Shown here piece by piece: positions 8,001 to 16,569 of a stretch of 35,034 bases of DNA. The DNA is taken from positions 77,779-112,812 of the forward strand of contig CH672399.1 in NCBI GenBank assembly GCA_000153445.1, in the 5' to 3' direction. This DNA comes from a gamma proteobacterium HTCC2207 (GTDB lineage Bacteria; Pseudomonadota; Gammaproteobacteria; Pseudomonadales; Porticoccaceae). How positions within the stretch are numbered: position 1 is the stretch's first letter; every line of letters begins with the position of its first letter. The notes under the pieces are model-generated. The model saw only the letters and a program-made list of their open reading frames with translations. It was not told where the DNA came from and ran no database searches. Both the position numbers and the translations under genes were made by a program.

Positions 8001-8882
8001 TCAAGTGTTATTCACTTCAAGTACCCAAGCCTTGGCTTCAGCGCTGGACGCCCACTGGATAGCTTGAGCCAGAATGCGCCTATAACTGGGATTATTATAG
8101 GCTGCTGGGCCATCGCCAAATTGTAGGTATACCAGGGGTGAGTTTTTGTATGCCTTGATCCAGCCAACCAGATTTGACCCATCATCATGATCCCAGCCGG
8201 TATTGGAATTGAGCTGACCACCGACCACCGCATTGGCCGCCGAGTAAAAATGGTCACGACTAAATGTCCAGTTGGAGGTAAAAAGGGGAATCACAGAATC
8301 TTCAAACACTTCCGAAAGATACACCTCGTCGACTAGATCAAAGGGCTCTATACCGCGGGTAATGGGATGATCCATAACCGGACTTACCCTGTGAGAAACA
8401 TCTATATTGTAGCCGCTATCAGGTCGCTCGACCCCACGAGACTGCATCGGGGTATAGAGAAATTGGCCACCAACAATTTCAGCCCACTCAGGCCAAGCGG
8501 GCCAAGCGGCCGCGGCATGATGCATGATAACGAGCGGGCAGCCCGCCTCGCCCATAGCGCGCAGGCCCTGCTTATAAAATTCAGGCGGTTCGGCATACTC
8601 TGGGCCATCAGCGCCAAACTGCACCCCTGGCATATCGTATTGCACATAGCAGTCGAATTTTTGCGCCATCTCTGGGTTATACATAAATTGAGCCGCCGGA
8701 TGCTCGACATTGGAGTACTGAATATCAGGGTTGCTATCGAAAACATCAAAAAATGCATCGCGATCAAACGGGTGCCCACGAGTAACCAACAGTATATTTA
8801 GCTTGCTGCCCTGCTCAGGAAGCGCGGTAGACGCTGGCACTGAAGAGCCGTGATAGTCTGGAATGTCATCGTGATCTGGCAT
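8001..8882 (-). CDS. ThuA-like domain protein (glutamine amidotransferase-like fold)
   Basis: A 293-residue cytoplasmic protein made almost entirely of a ThuA domain. After a polar N-terminal stretch of about 28 residues, NILLVTRGHPFDRDAFFDVF opens the domain. Other family segments are MHHAAAAWPAWPEWAEIVGG, VSHRVSPVMDHPITRGI, DEVYLSE, and a closing VYLQFGDGPAAYNNPSYRRI. ThuA proteins are linked to sugar and disaccharide metabolism by gene context; the chemical activity is unsettled. The ATG at 8882 is chosen because GGAG lies eight bases upstream; an in-frame TTG at 8909 would add nine residues. No sugar-uptake genes are adjacent, so the role here is unknown. Confidence 0.82.
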   Translation of the reverse strand: MPDHDDIPDYHGSSVPASTALPEQGSKLNILLVTRGHPFDRDAFFDVFDSNPDIQYSNVEHPAAQFMYNPEMAQKFDCYVQYDMPGVQFGADGPEYAEPPEFYKQGLRAMGEAGCPLVIMHHAAAAWPAWPEWAEIVGGQFLYTPMQSRGVERPDSGYNIDVSHRVSPVMDHPITRGIEPFDLVDEVYLSEVFEDSVIPLFTSNWTFSRDHFYSAANAVVGGQLNSNTGWDHDDGSNLVGWIKAYKNSPLVYLQFGDGPAAYNNPSYRRILAQAIQWASSAEAKAWVLEVNNT

Positions 8883-9108
8883 GCTCTGCGCTCCAATATT
8901 GTCCTTCAAAAGATTATGTACAGTTACAGGCTGTAACGTTTATCACCGGATAACTGAAGGGAAGCCTATCACTCTAGCGGGGAAATAGCCTAGCCGGATA
9001 GAGCCAAGGTAAAGAGTTAATCAAAAATTCTTCGGTGATCGTAGGCAGACTAATCCTGACTTACTAAAATTTGTGTGCATGTGCGTGCAACCTTCGCACC
9101 ACCTCTGG

Positions 9109-9133
9109 CGTCCAAAATGCCTTCGTATTTTTC
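9109..9133. repeat. Diverged copy of the hairpin motif found near tRNA-Ser
   Basis: GCGTCCAAAATGCCTTCGTA followed by TTTTT resembles GCGTCCCAAATGCCTTCGCA followed by TTTGG at about 9408-9432. Both can form a small stem over CTTC. This copy lies on the other side of the tRNA gene, so the motif brackets it. Confidence 0.55.
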
Positions 9134-9166
9134 GAACCGGTTAGGGGTCTCGGCCGTCTTTCGACG

Positions 9167-9203
9167 CAAAAAAAATCCCCCGCATCTGTGATGCGGAGGA
9201 TTA
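9167..9203 (-). terminator. Rho-independent terminator of tRNA-Ser
   Basis: Reading the minus strand just after the tRNA 3' end: a 10-bp or longer stem (TCCGCATC with GATGCGGG at its core), a three-base loop, then a run of eight T. It begins about five bases after the encoded CCA. Confidence 0.88.
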
Positions 9204-9207
9204 TTTT

Positions 9208-9298
9208 TGGCGGAGAGAGAGGGATTCGAACCCTCGAAACGCTATAAACGCTTACACACTTTCCAGGCGTGCTCCTTCAGCCACTCGGACACCTCTCC
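9208..9298 (-). tRNA. tRNA-Ser (anticodon GGA)
   Basis: A 91-base tRNA on the minus strand. The acceptor arm GGAGAGG pairs with the 3' segment before discriminator G and an encoded CCA (9208-9210). The D-arm TCCGAGTGGCTGAAGGAGC, anticodon loop CTGGAAA (anticodon GGA, reading UCC and UCU serine codons), a long class II variable arm and the T-arm with GGTTCGAATCC are all present. Serine identity follows from the anticodon and the long variable arm. A terminator follows at once. Its 5' 22 bases are repeated upstream (9433-9454). Confidence 0.97.
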
Positions 9299-9356
9299 AT
9301 AAACTGCTGCCGTTTTCTGTTCTATAAACCCATCAGGAGCACGGCGTGCTCGTTGC
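9277..9356. repeat. 80-bp direct repeat, copy A (5' end of tRNA-Ser plus its upstream flank)
   Basis: Near-identical to 9433-9511 over 79-80 bases, differing only in GCCGTTTTCTGTTC versus GCCGCTTTCGTTC. Copy A includes the first 22 bases of the functional tRNA and about 58 bases of upstream DNA, including the hairpin GAGCACGGCGTGCTC at 9337-9351. The copies are 156 bases apart. Confidence 0.93.
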
Positions 9357-9363
9357 TGCGAGC

Positions 9364-9432
9364 TATGGCACAGCCATAACTCTTGTCTCTGCGAGACCGC
9401 CCTACGTGCGTCCCAAATGCCTTCGCATTTGG
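9364..9432. repeat. Cluster of three short perfect hairpins
   Basis: Three adjacent inverted repeats with tiny loops: TATGGC-ACA-GCCATA at 9364-9378, GTCTC-TGC-GAGAC at 9385-9397, and CCAAATGC-CTTC-GCATTTGG at 9413-9432. They fill the space between the two 80-bp repeats, each of which carries a further hairpin, GAGCAC-GGC-GTGCTC. No coding frame or known RNA family explains them. Confidence 0.85.
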
Positions 9433-9511
9433 TCAGCCACTCGGACACCTCTCCATAAACTGCTGCCGCTTTCGTTCTATAAACCCATCAGGAGCACGGC
9501 GTGCTCGTTGC
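9433..9511 (-). pseudogene. tRNA-Ser 5' fragment with duplicated upstream flank (copy B)
   Basis: Minus-strand bases 9454 down to 9433 repeat the first 22 bases of tRNA-Ser(GGA) (acceptor arm and part of the D-arm), then break off into the hairpin CCAAATGC-CTTC-GCATTTGG. The fragment cannot fold as a tRNA: it has no anticodon or T-arm. Bases 9455-9511 repeat the upstream flank of the real gene, including the hairpin at 9492-9506. Confidence 0.85.
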
Positions 9512-9564
9512 GACAAACCACTCTAAGGAAGGCCACATGAACGCCTCTTTAGCGAGCGCGGGAA

Positions 9565-9611
9565 CTGTACACAACCAGTCTTGCAAAAGCAATCAAGACT
9601 GGCCTGTACAG
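9565..9611. terminator. Two-tier inverted repeat downstream of gcvP
   Basis: An outer 7-bp stem (CTGTACA 9565-9571 with TGTACAG 9605-9611) and an inner 9-bp perfect stem (CCAGTCTTG 9575-9583 with CAAGACTGG 9594-9602) around a 10-base loop. It begins 21 bases past the gcvP stop codon. There is no T-run, so it may be a transcript-end stabiliser or weak terminator rather than a classic rho-independent site. Confidence 0.5.
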
Positions 9612-9631
9612 GGATGTTTCTCTGCTGGAAC

Positions 9632-12505
9632 CTAAACTTCGTCGGTTTCGTAGTCAGAGATCGATGGGCAGGAGCAGATCAGATTGCGGTCGCCAAATAC
9701 ATGGTCGAGACGGCCTACTGGTGGCCAGTATTTGTTCTCACGCAGTGAGCGCAGTGGGTAAGCGGCTTGGCTACGGCTGTAGCTGCGTGTCCACTCATCA
9801 GCACCAACGACTTCAGCGGTGTGAGGGGCATGGACCAGGGGATTGTCAGCCAAATCTAGCTGCCCTGCTGCCACTTGATTGATTTCATGCTTGATGGCAA
9901 TCATGGCGTCGCAGAAGCGGTCGATCTCGGCTTTGGATTCGCTTTCGGTTGGCTCGATCATCAGGGTGCCGGCAACCGGGAATGACATGGTTGGGGCGTG
10001 GAAGCCGAAGTCGATAAGACGCTTGGCAATATCGTCTACGCTGATGCCAACGTCGTCTTTAATCGAGCGCACGTCGAGTATACATTCGTGGGCGATGCGT
10101 CCCTGTGCACCGGTGTACAGGATCTCATAGTCGTCTTGCAGGCGGGTGGCGATGTAGTTGGCGTTGAGTATGGCCATTTCAGTGGCTTGCTTTAAGCCAC
10201 TGCGCCCCATCATGCGGATATACATCCAGGTGATCGGCAAGATGCTGGCGCTGCCGTAAGGGGCGGCTGATACCTTTGCGCCCTGACGCTCACCATCTGC
10301 AGTTTCTCGCGGCATAAAGGGTGCTAGGTGGGCGCCTACGCCTATGGGTCCAACGCCGGGGCCACCGCCACCATGAGGGATACAGAACGTTTTGTGCAGG
10401 TTGAGATGCGAGACGTCGCCGCCGAATTTACCCGGTTGGCAGACACCGACCATGGCGTTGAGGTTGGCGCCATCTATATAAACTTGACCACCGTGGTCGT
10501 GAACAATTTCGCAGATCTCTCCGATACGCTCTTCAAATACGCCGTGAGTCGAGGGATAGGTAACCATGATCGCGGAGAGCTTGGCGGAGTGGAGTTCGGC
10601 TTTGGCAATAAGGTCGTCGACATCAACGTTACCCTGATCATCACATTTCACTACCACTACTTTCATGCCACACATCTGCGCTGAGGCGGGGTTAGTTCCG
10701 TGAGCTGAGCTGGGGATTAGACAGATATCGCGATCGGTGTCGCCGCGGCTTTCATGATAGCCACGAATTGCCAGTAGTCCAGCGTACTCGCCCTGGGAGC
10801 CCGCATTGGGCTGCAGTGACATGGCATCGTAACCGGTGGAGGCACAGAGCATATCTTCAAGCTGATCAATCATCAGGCGATAGCCCTGAGTTTGATCAGT
10901 TGGCGCAAAGGGGTGCATGGTCGAGAATTCAGGCCAGGTGATCGGCAGCATCTCGGCAGTGGCGTTGAGTTTCATGGTGCAAGAGCCGAGGGGGATCATT
11001 GCGCGATCCAGGGCTATATCCTTGTCTGACAGTTTGCGCAGGTAGCGCAGCATTTCAGTTTCAGAATGATAGCGATTAAAGGTTGGGTGAGTCAGGAAAC
11101 TCTCGGTACGCATTAACTCGCCAGGCAGTGAATCAACCGCTTGGTCGGCCAGATCGTCAATATCGATTTGGTGTTCACCAATCAGGATCGTCCACAGCAA
11201 GTTAATATCACTGCGGGTTACTGTTTCATCCAGAGACACGCCCAGAGTGTTTTCGTCGATACGACGTAGATTCACTTCATGGGCTGCGGCGACTTGGAGG
11301 ATCTCTTCTGTTCGCGCACCTGTGTCTAGGGTCAAGGTATCGAACCAATGGTTGTTGATTGGCTTGATGCCATGCAGCGCTAATCCCTGGGCCAATACAG
11401 AGGTCATCAGGTTTACTCGTCGAGCGATACGCTGCAGCCCTTCGGGACCATGATATACCGCATACATACCGGCAATAACAGCAAGCAGTACCTGAGCAGT
11501 ACAGATATTCGAAGTCGCCTTTTCACGGCGAATATGCTGCTCCCGGGTCTGCAGCGCCAAACGGTAGGCTGGCTCGCCATTGGCGTCTTGGGATAGGCCA
11601 ACCAGACGTCCTGGCAGGTTGCGCTTGTAGGCTTCCCGAGTCGACATATAGGCGGCATGTGGCCCACCAAACCCGAGGGGTACTCCAAAGCGCTGGGTTG
11701 AGCCAATAACCACATCTGCACCTAAGGAGCCGGGGGACTCCAGTAGCACTAGACTGAGAATATCAGCAGCCATAACCACCAGCGCGCCCTGCTGCTGCAC
11801 TTGTTGAATCACGTCGCGGAAGTTGCGGACTTCACCACTGGCACCTGGGTACTGAAACAGCGCGCCAAATAGATCTTCTGGAAGCTGATCTGGATTGCCG
11901 ACAATCACTTCAATGCCGACCGGCTCAGCGCGGGTTTTTATAACGTCGATCGTCTGAGGCAGACAGTCGCTGTCGACAAAGAAGCGTAGAGACTTGGACT
12001 TGGACATGCGCTGACAGAGAGACATGGCTTCTGCGGCGGCTGTGCCTTCGTCGAGCATGGAGGCATTGGACATCTCCATGCCGGTAAGGTCGGTGATCAT
12101 GGTTTGGAAGTTGATCAAGGCTTCTAAACGACCCTGAGATATCTCAGGCTGGTAAGGTGTGTATGCGGTGTACCAAGCGGGATTTTCGAGAATATTGCGC
12201 TGCACTACATTGGGGGTAATGGTGTTGTAATAACCCTGGCCAATAAAGCTCCGGAAAACTTTGTTATGGGCGGCGATTTCACGCAATTCGGCCAGCGCCT
12301 GGGCTTCGCTGCAACCATCGACTATATCCAAGGCCTGAGTCATAGCGATGGCTTCGGGAACAACCTGACTGGTCAATTCCTGCAGGCTGCTGCAGCCCAG
12401 AGAGCTAAGCATTTTCTGCTGATCGTCGGCGCTGGGGCCTATATGGCGAGCGATAAACTCTGCGGCATTTTCCAGATCAGTCAAGCTGCGTGTCTTCTGT
12501 AACAT
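9632..12505 (-). CDS. gcvP: Glycine dehydrogenase (decarboxylating), P-protein
   Basis: P-protein of the glycine cleavage system: a PLP enzyme that decarboxylates glycine and passes the aminomethyl group to the lipoyl arm of GcvH. The protein is single-chain (fused alpha and beta halves). The N-terminal half has [20 protein letters not shown] and [20 protein letters not shown]. The C-terminal half has [10 protein letters not shown], the glycine-rich loop [13 protein letters not shown], and the PLP lysine in HLNLHKTF near residue 705. I place the start at the ATG at 12505, preceded by GGAG, giving 957 residues, the same length as E. coli GcvP. An upstream TTG (12535) is less likely. It follows gcvT by about 45 bases and is surely cotranscribed with it. 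Confidence 0.97.
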   Translation of the reverse strand: MLQKTRSLTDLENAAEFIARHIGPSADDQQKMLSSLGCSSLQELTSQVVPEAIAMTQALDIVDGCSEAQALAELREIAAHNKVFRSFIGQGYYNTITPNVVQRNILENPAWYTAYTPYQPEISQGRLEALINFQTMITDLTGMEMSNASMLDEGTAAAEAMSLCQRMSKSKSLRFFVDSDCLPQTIDVIKTRAEPVGIEVIVGNPDQLPEDLFGALFQYPGASGEVRNFRDVIQQVQQQGALVVMAADILSLVLLESPGSLGADVVIGSTQRFGVPLGFGGPHAAYMSTREAYKRNLPGRLVGLSQDANGEPAYRLALQTREQHIRREKATSNICTAQVLLAVIAGMYAVYHGPEGLQRIARRVNLMTSVLAQGLALHGIKPINNHWFDTLTLDTGARTEEILQVAAAHEVNLRRIDENTLGVSLDETVTRSDINLLWTILIGEHQIDIDDLADQAVDSLPGELMRTESFLTHPTFNRYHSETEMLRYLRKLSDKDIALDRAMIPLGSCTMKLNATAEMLPITWPEFSTMHPFAPTDQTQGYRLMIDQLEDMLCASTGYDAMSLQPNAGSQGEYAGLLAIRGYHESRGDTDRDICLIPSSAHGTNPASAQMCGMKVVVVKCDDQGNVDVDDLIAKAELHSAKLSAIMVTYPSTHGVFEERIGEICEIVHDHGGQVYIDGANLNAMVGVCQPGKFGGDVSHLNLHKTFCIPHGGGGPGVGPIGVGAHLAPFMPRETADGERQGAKVSAAPYGSASILPITWMYIRMMGRSGLKQATEMAILNANYIATRLQDDYEILYTGAQGRIAHECILDVRSIKDDVGISVDDIAKRLIDFGFHAPTMSFPVAGTLMIEPTESESKAEIDRFCDAMIAIKHEINQVAAGQLDLADNPLVHAPHTAEVVGADEWTRSYSRSQAAYPLRSLRENKYWPPVGRLDHVFGDRNLICSCPSISDYETDEV

Positions 12506-12550
12506 TTTAATGTTCTCCATCAATTTTGCATTCAATTAAGGAATTGGGCA

Positions 12551-13672
12551 TCAACCGCGGTAATAGCGCTGTTCGACCAATGGCATTTTGCTCACGGTAA
12601 TCGGCAGTGATCTACCACGCACCAACGCATTGAGTTGGGTGCCCAGTGCGGCGAACTCGATAGACACGTAGCCCATGGCAACGGGCGCCTGAAGGGTTGG
12701 CCCAAAGCCGCCGCTGGTGATCGCGCCAACCACGTTGCCAGCCTGATCAACAATCTCTGCACCTTCACGCACCGGAGCGCGGCCATCAACCAAAAAGCCG
12801 ACACGTTTTTTGCTAACGCCATTGGCGATTTGCCCCAGAATAACGTCTGCGCCCAAAAAGCCACCGGCTTTGGCGCCATCGACGCGACGTGACTTGCTGA
12901 TACTCCAGATAATGCCCGCCTCCACTGGTGAGGTGGTTTCATTCATATCGTGGCCATAGAGACATAGTCCGGCTTCAAGACGCAGTGAATCGCGCGCGCC
13001 GAGTCCGATCCAGTTCACCAGCTCATAGCTGAGGAGTTTGTCTGCAAGACGGAGTGCGTCACTGGGGTCTACGGAAATTTCAAAACCGTCTTCTCCGGTG
13101 TAGCCAGAGCGGGTGATATAACAATCGATGCCATCAATGGTGCTGTGACAACCATTCATAAATACCAGTTTATTGGCCTCTGGTGACAGCTCGGCCATTA
13201 TCTCTCTGGCGTGCAATCCCTGAAGAGCCAGCAAGCCCTGCTCGCCAAGATAACGGATATCAAAGTCCGGCAGATGGCTGCGGATATGCTCAAGGTCCTG
13301 CATCTTGCAACCGGCATTAACAATCAGAAAAAACGTATTCTCGGCCCAGCGGGTAACAATCAAATCGTCCATCACACCGCCCTGCTCATTGGTCAGTGTG
13401 GCGTAGGTCTGCTGGTTGATGCCGAGGGATTCCAGATCGACTGGCATCAATTTTTCCAGAGCCTGAGCGGCCCCTTCCCCTTCAATGATAATCTGCCCCA
13501 TATGGGACACATCAAACAGACCTGCATTGTCTCTGGAGTGCAGGTGTTCCTGCATAATACCGCTGCTGTATTGCACTGGCATCAGGTAGCCAGCAAAGGG
13601 CACCATTTTGCCGCCGGCAGCAAGGTGGTGATCATAGAATACGGTTTTCGAAATATCAGAATCTGTCGACAT
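12551..13672 (-). CDS. gcvT: Aminomethyltransferase, T-protein of glycine cleavage
   Basis: Transfers the methylene group from the aminomethyl-lipoyl arm of GcvH to tetrahydrofolate, releasing ammonia. Family segments include MVPFAGYLMPVQYSSG, LFDVSHMGQI, the folate-binding DRSG-like loop region RSGYTGEDGFE, and GLGARDSLRLEAGLCLYGHD. The C-terminal barrel has GAITSGGFGPTL and AMGYV. The length of 373 residues is typical. I choose the ATG at 13672 (MSTDSD) because it matches the usual N-terminus of Pseudomonas-type GcvT; an ATG nine bases upstream (13681) is also possible. First gene of gcvT-gcvP; gcvH, usually adjacent, is not here. A LysR gene is transcribed divergently. Confidence 0.96.
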   Translation of the reverse strand: MSTDSDISKTVFYDHHLAAGGKMVPFAGYLMPVQYSSGIMQEHLHSRDNAGLFDVSHMGQIIIEGEGAAQALEKLMPVDLESLGINQQTYATLTNEQGGVMDDLIVTRWAENTFFLIVNAGCKMQDLEHIRSHLPDFDIRYLGEQGLLALQGLHAREIMAELSPEANKLVFMNGCHSTIDGIDCYITRSGYTGEDGFEISVDPSDALRLADKLLSYELVNWIGLGARDSLRLEAGLCLYGHDMNETTSPVEAGIIWSISKSRRVDGAKAGGFLGADVILGQIANGVSKKRVGFLVDGRAPVREGAEIVDQAGNVVGAITSGGFGPTLQAPVAMGYVSIEFAALGTQLNALVRGRSLPITVSKMPLVEQRYYRG

Positions 13673-13858
13673 AAGCCTCATTCTCTACAGAGTGAAAAAA
13701 GTAACGCGCCGAGATAAAGTTACATTGGCAATAAAGGATAAATAAGCTGGGCTAGGGCGCTATTTTAAGCTTAAGAGCGTAATTTGTTAAATTAATAGCT
13801 ATAATGCAGGCATTAATAATTTAAATACTGAATTTGACGTCAGGCTGGAGGCCATTTA
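13673..13858. promoter_or_regulatory. Divergent gcvT / LysR regulatory region
   Basis: An AT-rich region of about 185 bases between divergent genes. A TATAAT lies at 13800-13805 facing the LysR gene, without a good -35 at normal spacing. LysR regulators often bind their divergent promoter, so an operator is expected here. I looked for a glycine riboswitch ahead of gcvT and see no tandem aptamer-like structure. Confidence 0.4.
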
Positions 13859-14713
13859 ATGAAAAACCTTCCTATGGATCTGCTTCGCGCATTTGTATCA
13901 GTGGCACAATTGAGCAGTTTTACCAAGGCCGGTGAGCTTCTTGGCCGCTCGCAGCCGGCAATTAGCCTACAGATGCAGCGTCTTGAAGAATTGGTCGATG
14001 AACAACTATTGCAGCGCAATGGCAGAAACCTCGAGCTCACTGAGGCTGGCGAGAATCTCTACGGCTATGCCAATCAGATACTCAGCCTTAACGATCTGGC
14101 CATAAGCCAGCTATCAAAAAGCACAGTGGAAGGAAAAATCCGCCTGGGTATCCCCAGTGAGTTCGCCACAGTGCTGATGCCAAGAATTGTCAGCCGCTTT
14201 GCCAAGGCCTATCCCAATGTGACACTGGAGGTGAATTGTGAGCTGAGTAAGAGCCTGCTATCTAAGAGCGGTAAAGCGAGTCATGATCTTATTTTAGCCC
14301 TTGAAGATAACCCTTCCAGCACTAACTCTAACCTCGTCAAAACCGACGAACTGGTCTGGGTGAGCAGCGCCGACAAGCCACTGTTAAAGACCGATGTAGT
14401 GCCATTAATTGTTGCGGCTCAGGGATGCATTTATAGAAACAGAGCGATTAGAACACTAGATCAGGCCAACCAATCCTGGCAGGTTGTCTACACCATTCCC
14501 GATCTAACCGGTATTCAATACGCCATCCAGGAAGGCTTGGGCGTCACGGTCTTAGCCAAGAGTACGGTGCCAGAGAATTTAAAGATACTGCCCCCCTCTG
14601 CCCGTTTTCCAGCCCTTGGCGAGGTTGGCATCAGTTTGATTAGCTCTGCCAGAAATAGAAAGAACCAAGCAGTGCATCTACTGATCGAATTTTTACAAAC
14701 TAGCCTAGCTTAA
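13859..14713 (+). CDS. LysR-family transcriptional regulator
   Basis: A 284-residue DNA-binding regulator. The winged helix-turn-helix covers residues 4-62, with the recognition segment SFTKAGELLGRSQPAISLQM and the following EELVDEQLLQRNGR. The effector domain begins near residue 92 (GKIRLGIPSEFATVLMP). The N-terminal pattern resembles the LrhA/HexA/PecT branch more than GcvA, but I would not name it. The start at 13859 has GGAGG seven bases upstream. It is divergent from gcvT, so gcvTP is a possible target; this is inference from position. Its 3' end overlaps the convergent lipoprotein gene by nine bases. Confidence 0.9.
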   Translation: MKNLPMDLLRAFVSVAQLSSFTKAGELLGRSQPAISLQMQRLEELVDEQLLQRNGRNLELTEAGENLYGYANQILSLNDLAISQLSKSTVEGKIRLGIPSEFATVLMPRIVSRFAKAYPNVTLEVNCELSKSLLSKSGKASHDLILALEDNPSSTNSNLVKTDELVWVSSADKPLLKTDVVPLIVAAQGCIYRNRAIRTLDQANQSWQVVYTIPDLTGIQYAIQEGLGVTVLAKSTVPENLKILPPSARFPALGEVGISLISSARNRKNQAVHLLIEFLQTSLA

Positions 14714-15931
14714 CTCTTCTAAATCCTCGTCTACCGGGCAGGCAATAATCGAAAACTGCTCATCTTCGTCTTTTAAAAGCGCTGCAATAGCGGTCAATTG
14801 ATTAGACTGGTCACAAAACTGCACATAGCGAAAATACCCTGCATTCTGAGACTCATCGCTATCGTTGCTACCCGAAAAATAGAGATTAAACGACAGCGCA
14901 TCCGCCAGAGTATCAAAGACACTGGCACCCAGAGCAGCGGCCTCAGTCTGATTGTAATTGAGACTACCCAGTGCCGCGCTACCCAGATCGCACTCGGTTA
15001 GCGTAATGTCCGCCTCAAACACCTGAAGCGCACCTTTTAGGGATTCCAAATCATAATCGGCAAAAATCACATCCGCCTCAAGATTCCCAGACAGCGCACA
15101 GCGACTATTCTTGTTTTGAAAGCCTACCTCAGCTGGAGTTATTGCTGACAAAATACCGTCTGCAGTCACCTTTACCAGAGAGATACCAGACGCTATGTCG
15201 GAATACTCCGCATAGATGCCAGGCGCTAAGGTGCCAAAGTTAAACACCTCCGCTTGAGTTTGAAACAGAAACCGGCCTTCTGCAGGGGCATCCCCCAGAG
15301 TAAAGTCACTCAGAGTGATACTGCTGCCTTCAATTGCAGTTCCAGAAACGGTTTGGGAAAAGCGATTTAATTCAGCGTCGACACAGCCTAGATTCCCGGA
15401 AACAGTATCACCAACAATGCTAAGCTGGCCATTACAGGCGGCATTTATGCCACCCAGAGCAGAGGACCTGGTGATGCTAGTTCGACCGTTACGCGAGATA
15501 ACCATCAGCAGCTCCTCGTCGCTCGAAGGCAAATCCATAAGCCAGTGACCGGCAATAAATGCGTTGCTGGTAAAGCTAAAGGATTTGGCAGTGGACCCAC
15601 CGGCATCATCTTCTGCAGTGATTACTAGGTCGTAAACGCCTGGGGTCGTATCCTGGCCTTGGATTACGCCGGTAGTGGCATCTATTTCTAAACCTGAATT
15701 ATCGGCAGCAAGCTGAAATGAAACACCACTGCCATTTAAACCGTCTGCCCTGGCGCTGAGTGTCCAGTTAATTTCATCTGACCAGACCTCAGTCTGCCCT
15801 GTGAGGGTGACTGTGCCAAAATCCGTATCTGCTGGACTCGAATCCGAACCCGAGCCGGCACTAGAAGAAGAACCGCCGCCACATGACATTAGCAACAGTG
15901 CTGCAGTTATTAGTAAGATTCTAGCAATCAT
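14705..15931 (-). CDS. Predicted lipoprotein with cadherin/Ig-like domain
   Basis: A 408-residue exported lipoprotein. The signal peptide MIARILLITAALLL ends in lipobox LMSC, and the anchor cysteine is followed by GGG and a serine/glycine linker. The segment LEIDATTGVIQGQDTTPGVY is the usual strand-turn of putative-Ig or cadherin-like domains, from about residue 35 to 125 of the mature protein. The remaining 270 residues contain repeated beta-rich segments and cysteines (INAACNG, LGCVD, SRCALSG, LTECDLG, QFCDQS, IIACPVD), so disulfides are likely. I do not recognise a catalytic domain. A GTG at 15958 would add nine residues; neither start has a strong ribosome site. Convergent with and overlapping the LysR gene. 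Confidence 0.75.
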   Translation of the reverse strand: MIARILLITAALLLMSCGGGSSSSAGSGSDSSPADTDFGTVTLTGQTEVWSDEINWTLSARADGLNGSGVSFQLAADNSGLEIDATTGVIQGQDTTPGVYDLVITAEDDAGGSTAKSFSFTSNAFIAGHWLMDLPSSDEELLMVISRNGRTSITRSSALGGINAACNGQLSIVGDTVSGNLGCVDAELNRFSQTVSGTAIEGSSITLSDFTLGDAPAEGRFLFQTQAEVFNFGTLAPGIYAEYSDIASGISLVKVTADGILSAITPAEVGFQNKNSRCALSGNLEADVIFADYDLESLKGALQVFEADITLTECDLGSAALGSLNYNQTEAAALGASVFDTLADALSFNLYFSGSNDSDESQNAGYFRYVQFCDQSNQLTAIAALLKDEDEQFSIIACPVDEDLEELS

Positions 15932-16128
15932 AAAAAGCCATTTGTTTTGTAATAACACTGAAATTTAAGACTGGCTATAAATCGGATAAGAATCGGGTTG
16001 AGAATCTAAATCGACAACAGCCACGGACAGATTACTGTAACGGCAATCCTTGCTGTCATGGTTAACACAGATTTCTAGTGGGCCTAACGACTTTTTATCT
16101 GGCGCTCATTTGGAGCCTTCACCTGACG

Positions 16129-16557
16129 TTATTTGAACACTCCATTGTTGCGTAAAAAGGCGCCAACATCAAAATCGGAGGCAAACTGCTCACCTAACTG
16201 AGTGGGGTCTATCGCGCTGTTAAACGCCTCTCTTAGTGGCTGGTGATCCATCAGATCGATAATATTTTCGTCCGCACCCTGCAGCTGTAGTCGCGGATTA
16301 CCAAGGGTCGCCACGGTTTTAAACTTAGCGTACCAAATCTCCCAAGAAAGCCCCTTTGGATTTTCAATCAAGGGCGCCAAAGCGGGCTGAACCTGAGCCT
16401 CTCCAGAGAGTCTGGCAGCCAACGCAGCAGAAAACTTAACCGGAGGTTCATCGGCCAACTTGGCCGCGGGCGAAGTTGACAGCTTTGCCAAAGGCGTGGA
16501 CTCTGCAGCAGCTGCATCAGCAGCTCGCTTCTGTGCGCGTTTTTTAAACAGACTCAT
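16129..16557 (-). CDS. Hypothetical protein, alanine-rich N-terminus
   Basis: A 142-residue soluble protein with no signal peptide. Residues 1-55 are basic at first (MSLFKKRAQKR), then rich in alanine, proline and lysine, and probably disordered. Residues 65-142 look folded, with SWEIWYAKFKTVATLGNP and ending DFDVGAFLRNNGVFK. I do not recognise the family. It follows the DUF1145 gene by 12 bases on the same strand, so they likely share a transcript. No strong ribosome site is visible, but the stop-to-start spacing supports a real gene. Confidence 0.6.
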   Translation of the reverse strand: MSLFKKRAQKRAADAAAAESTPLAKLSTSPAAKLADEPPVKFSAALAARLSGEAQVQPALAPLIENPKGLSWEIWYAKFKTVATLGNPRLQLQGADENIIDLMDHQPLREAFNSAIDPTQLGEQFASDFDVGAFLRNNGVFK

Positions 16558-16569
16558 TCAGTAAACCCA

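Noticed and set aside
8910..9106. Gene or RNA between the ThuA gene and the tRNA terminator
   Set aside because: No frame with a ribosome site and no structured RNA recognised; it probably holds the ThuA promoter.
13673..13858. Glycine riboswitch ahead of gcvT
   Set aside because: The leader is short and AT-rich, and I see no tandem aptamer pattern in it.
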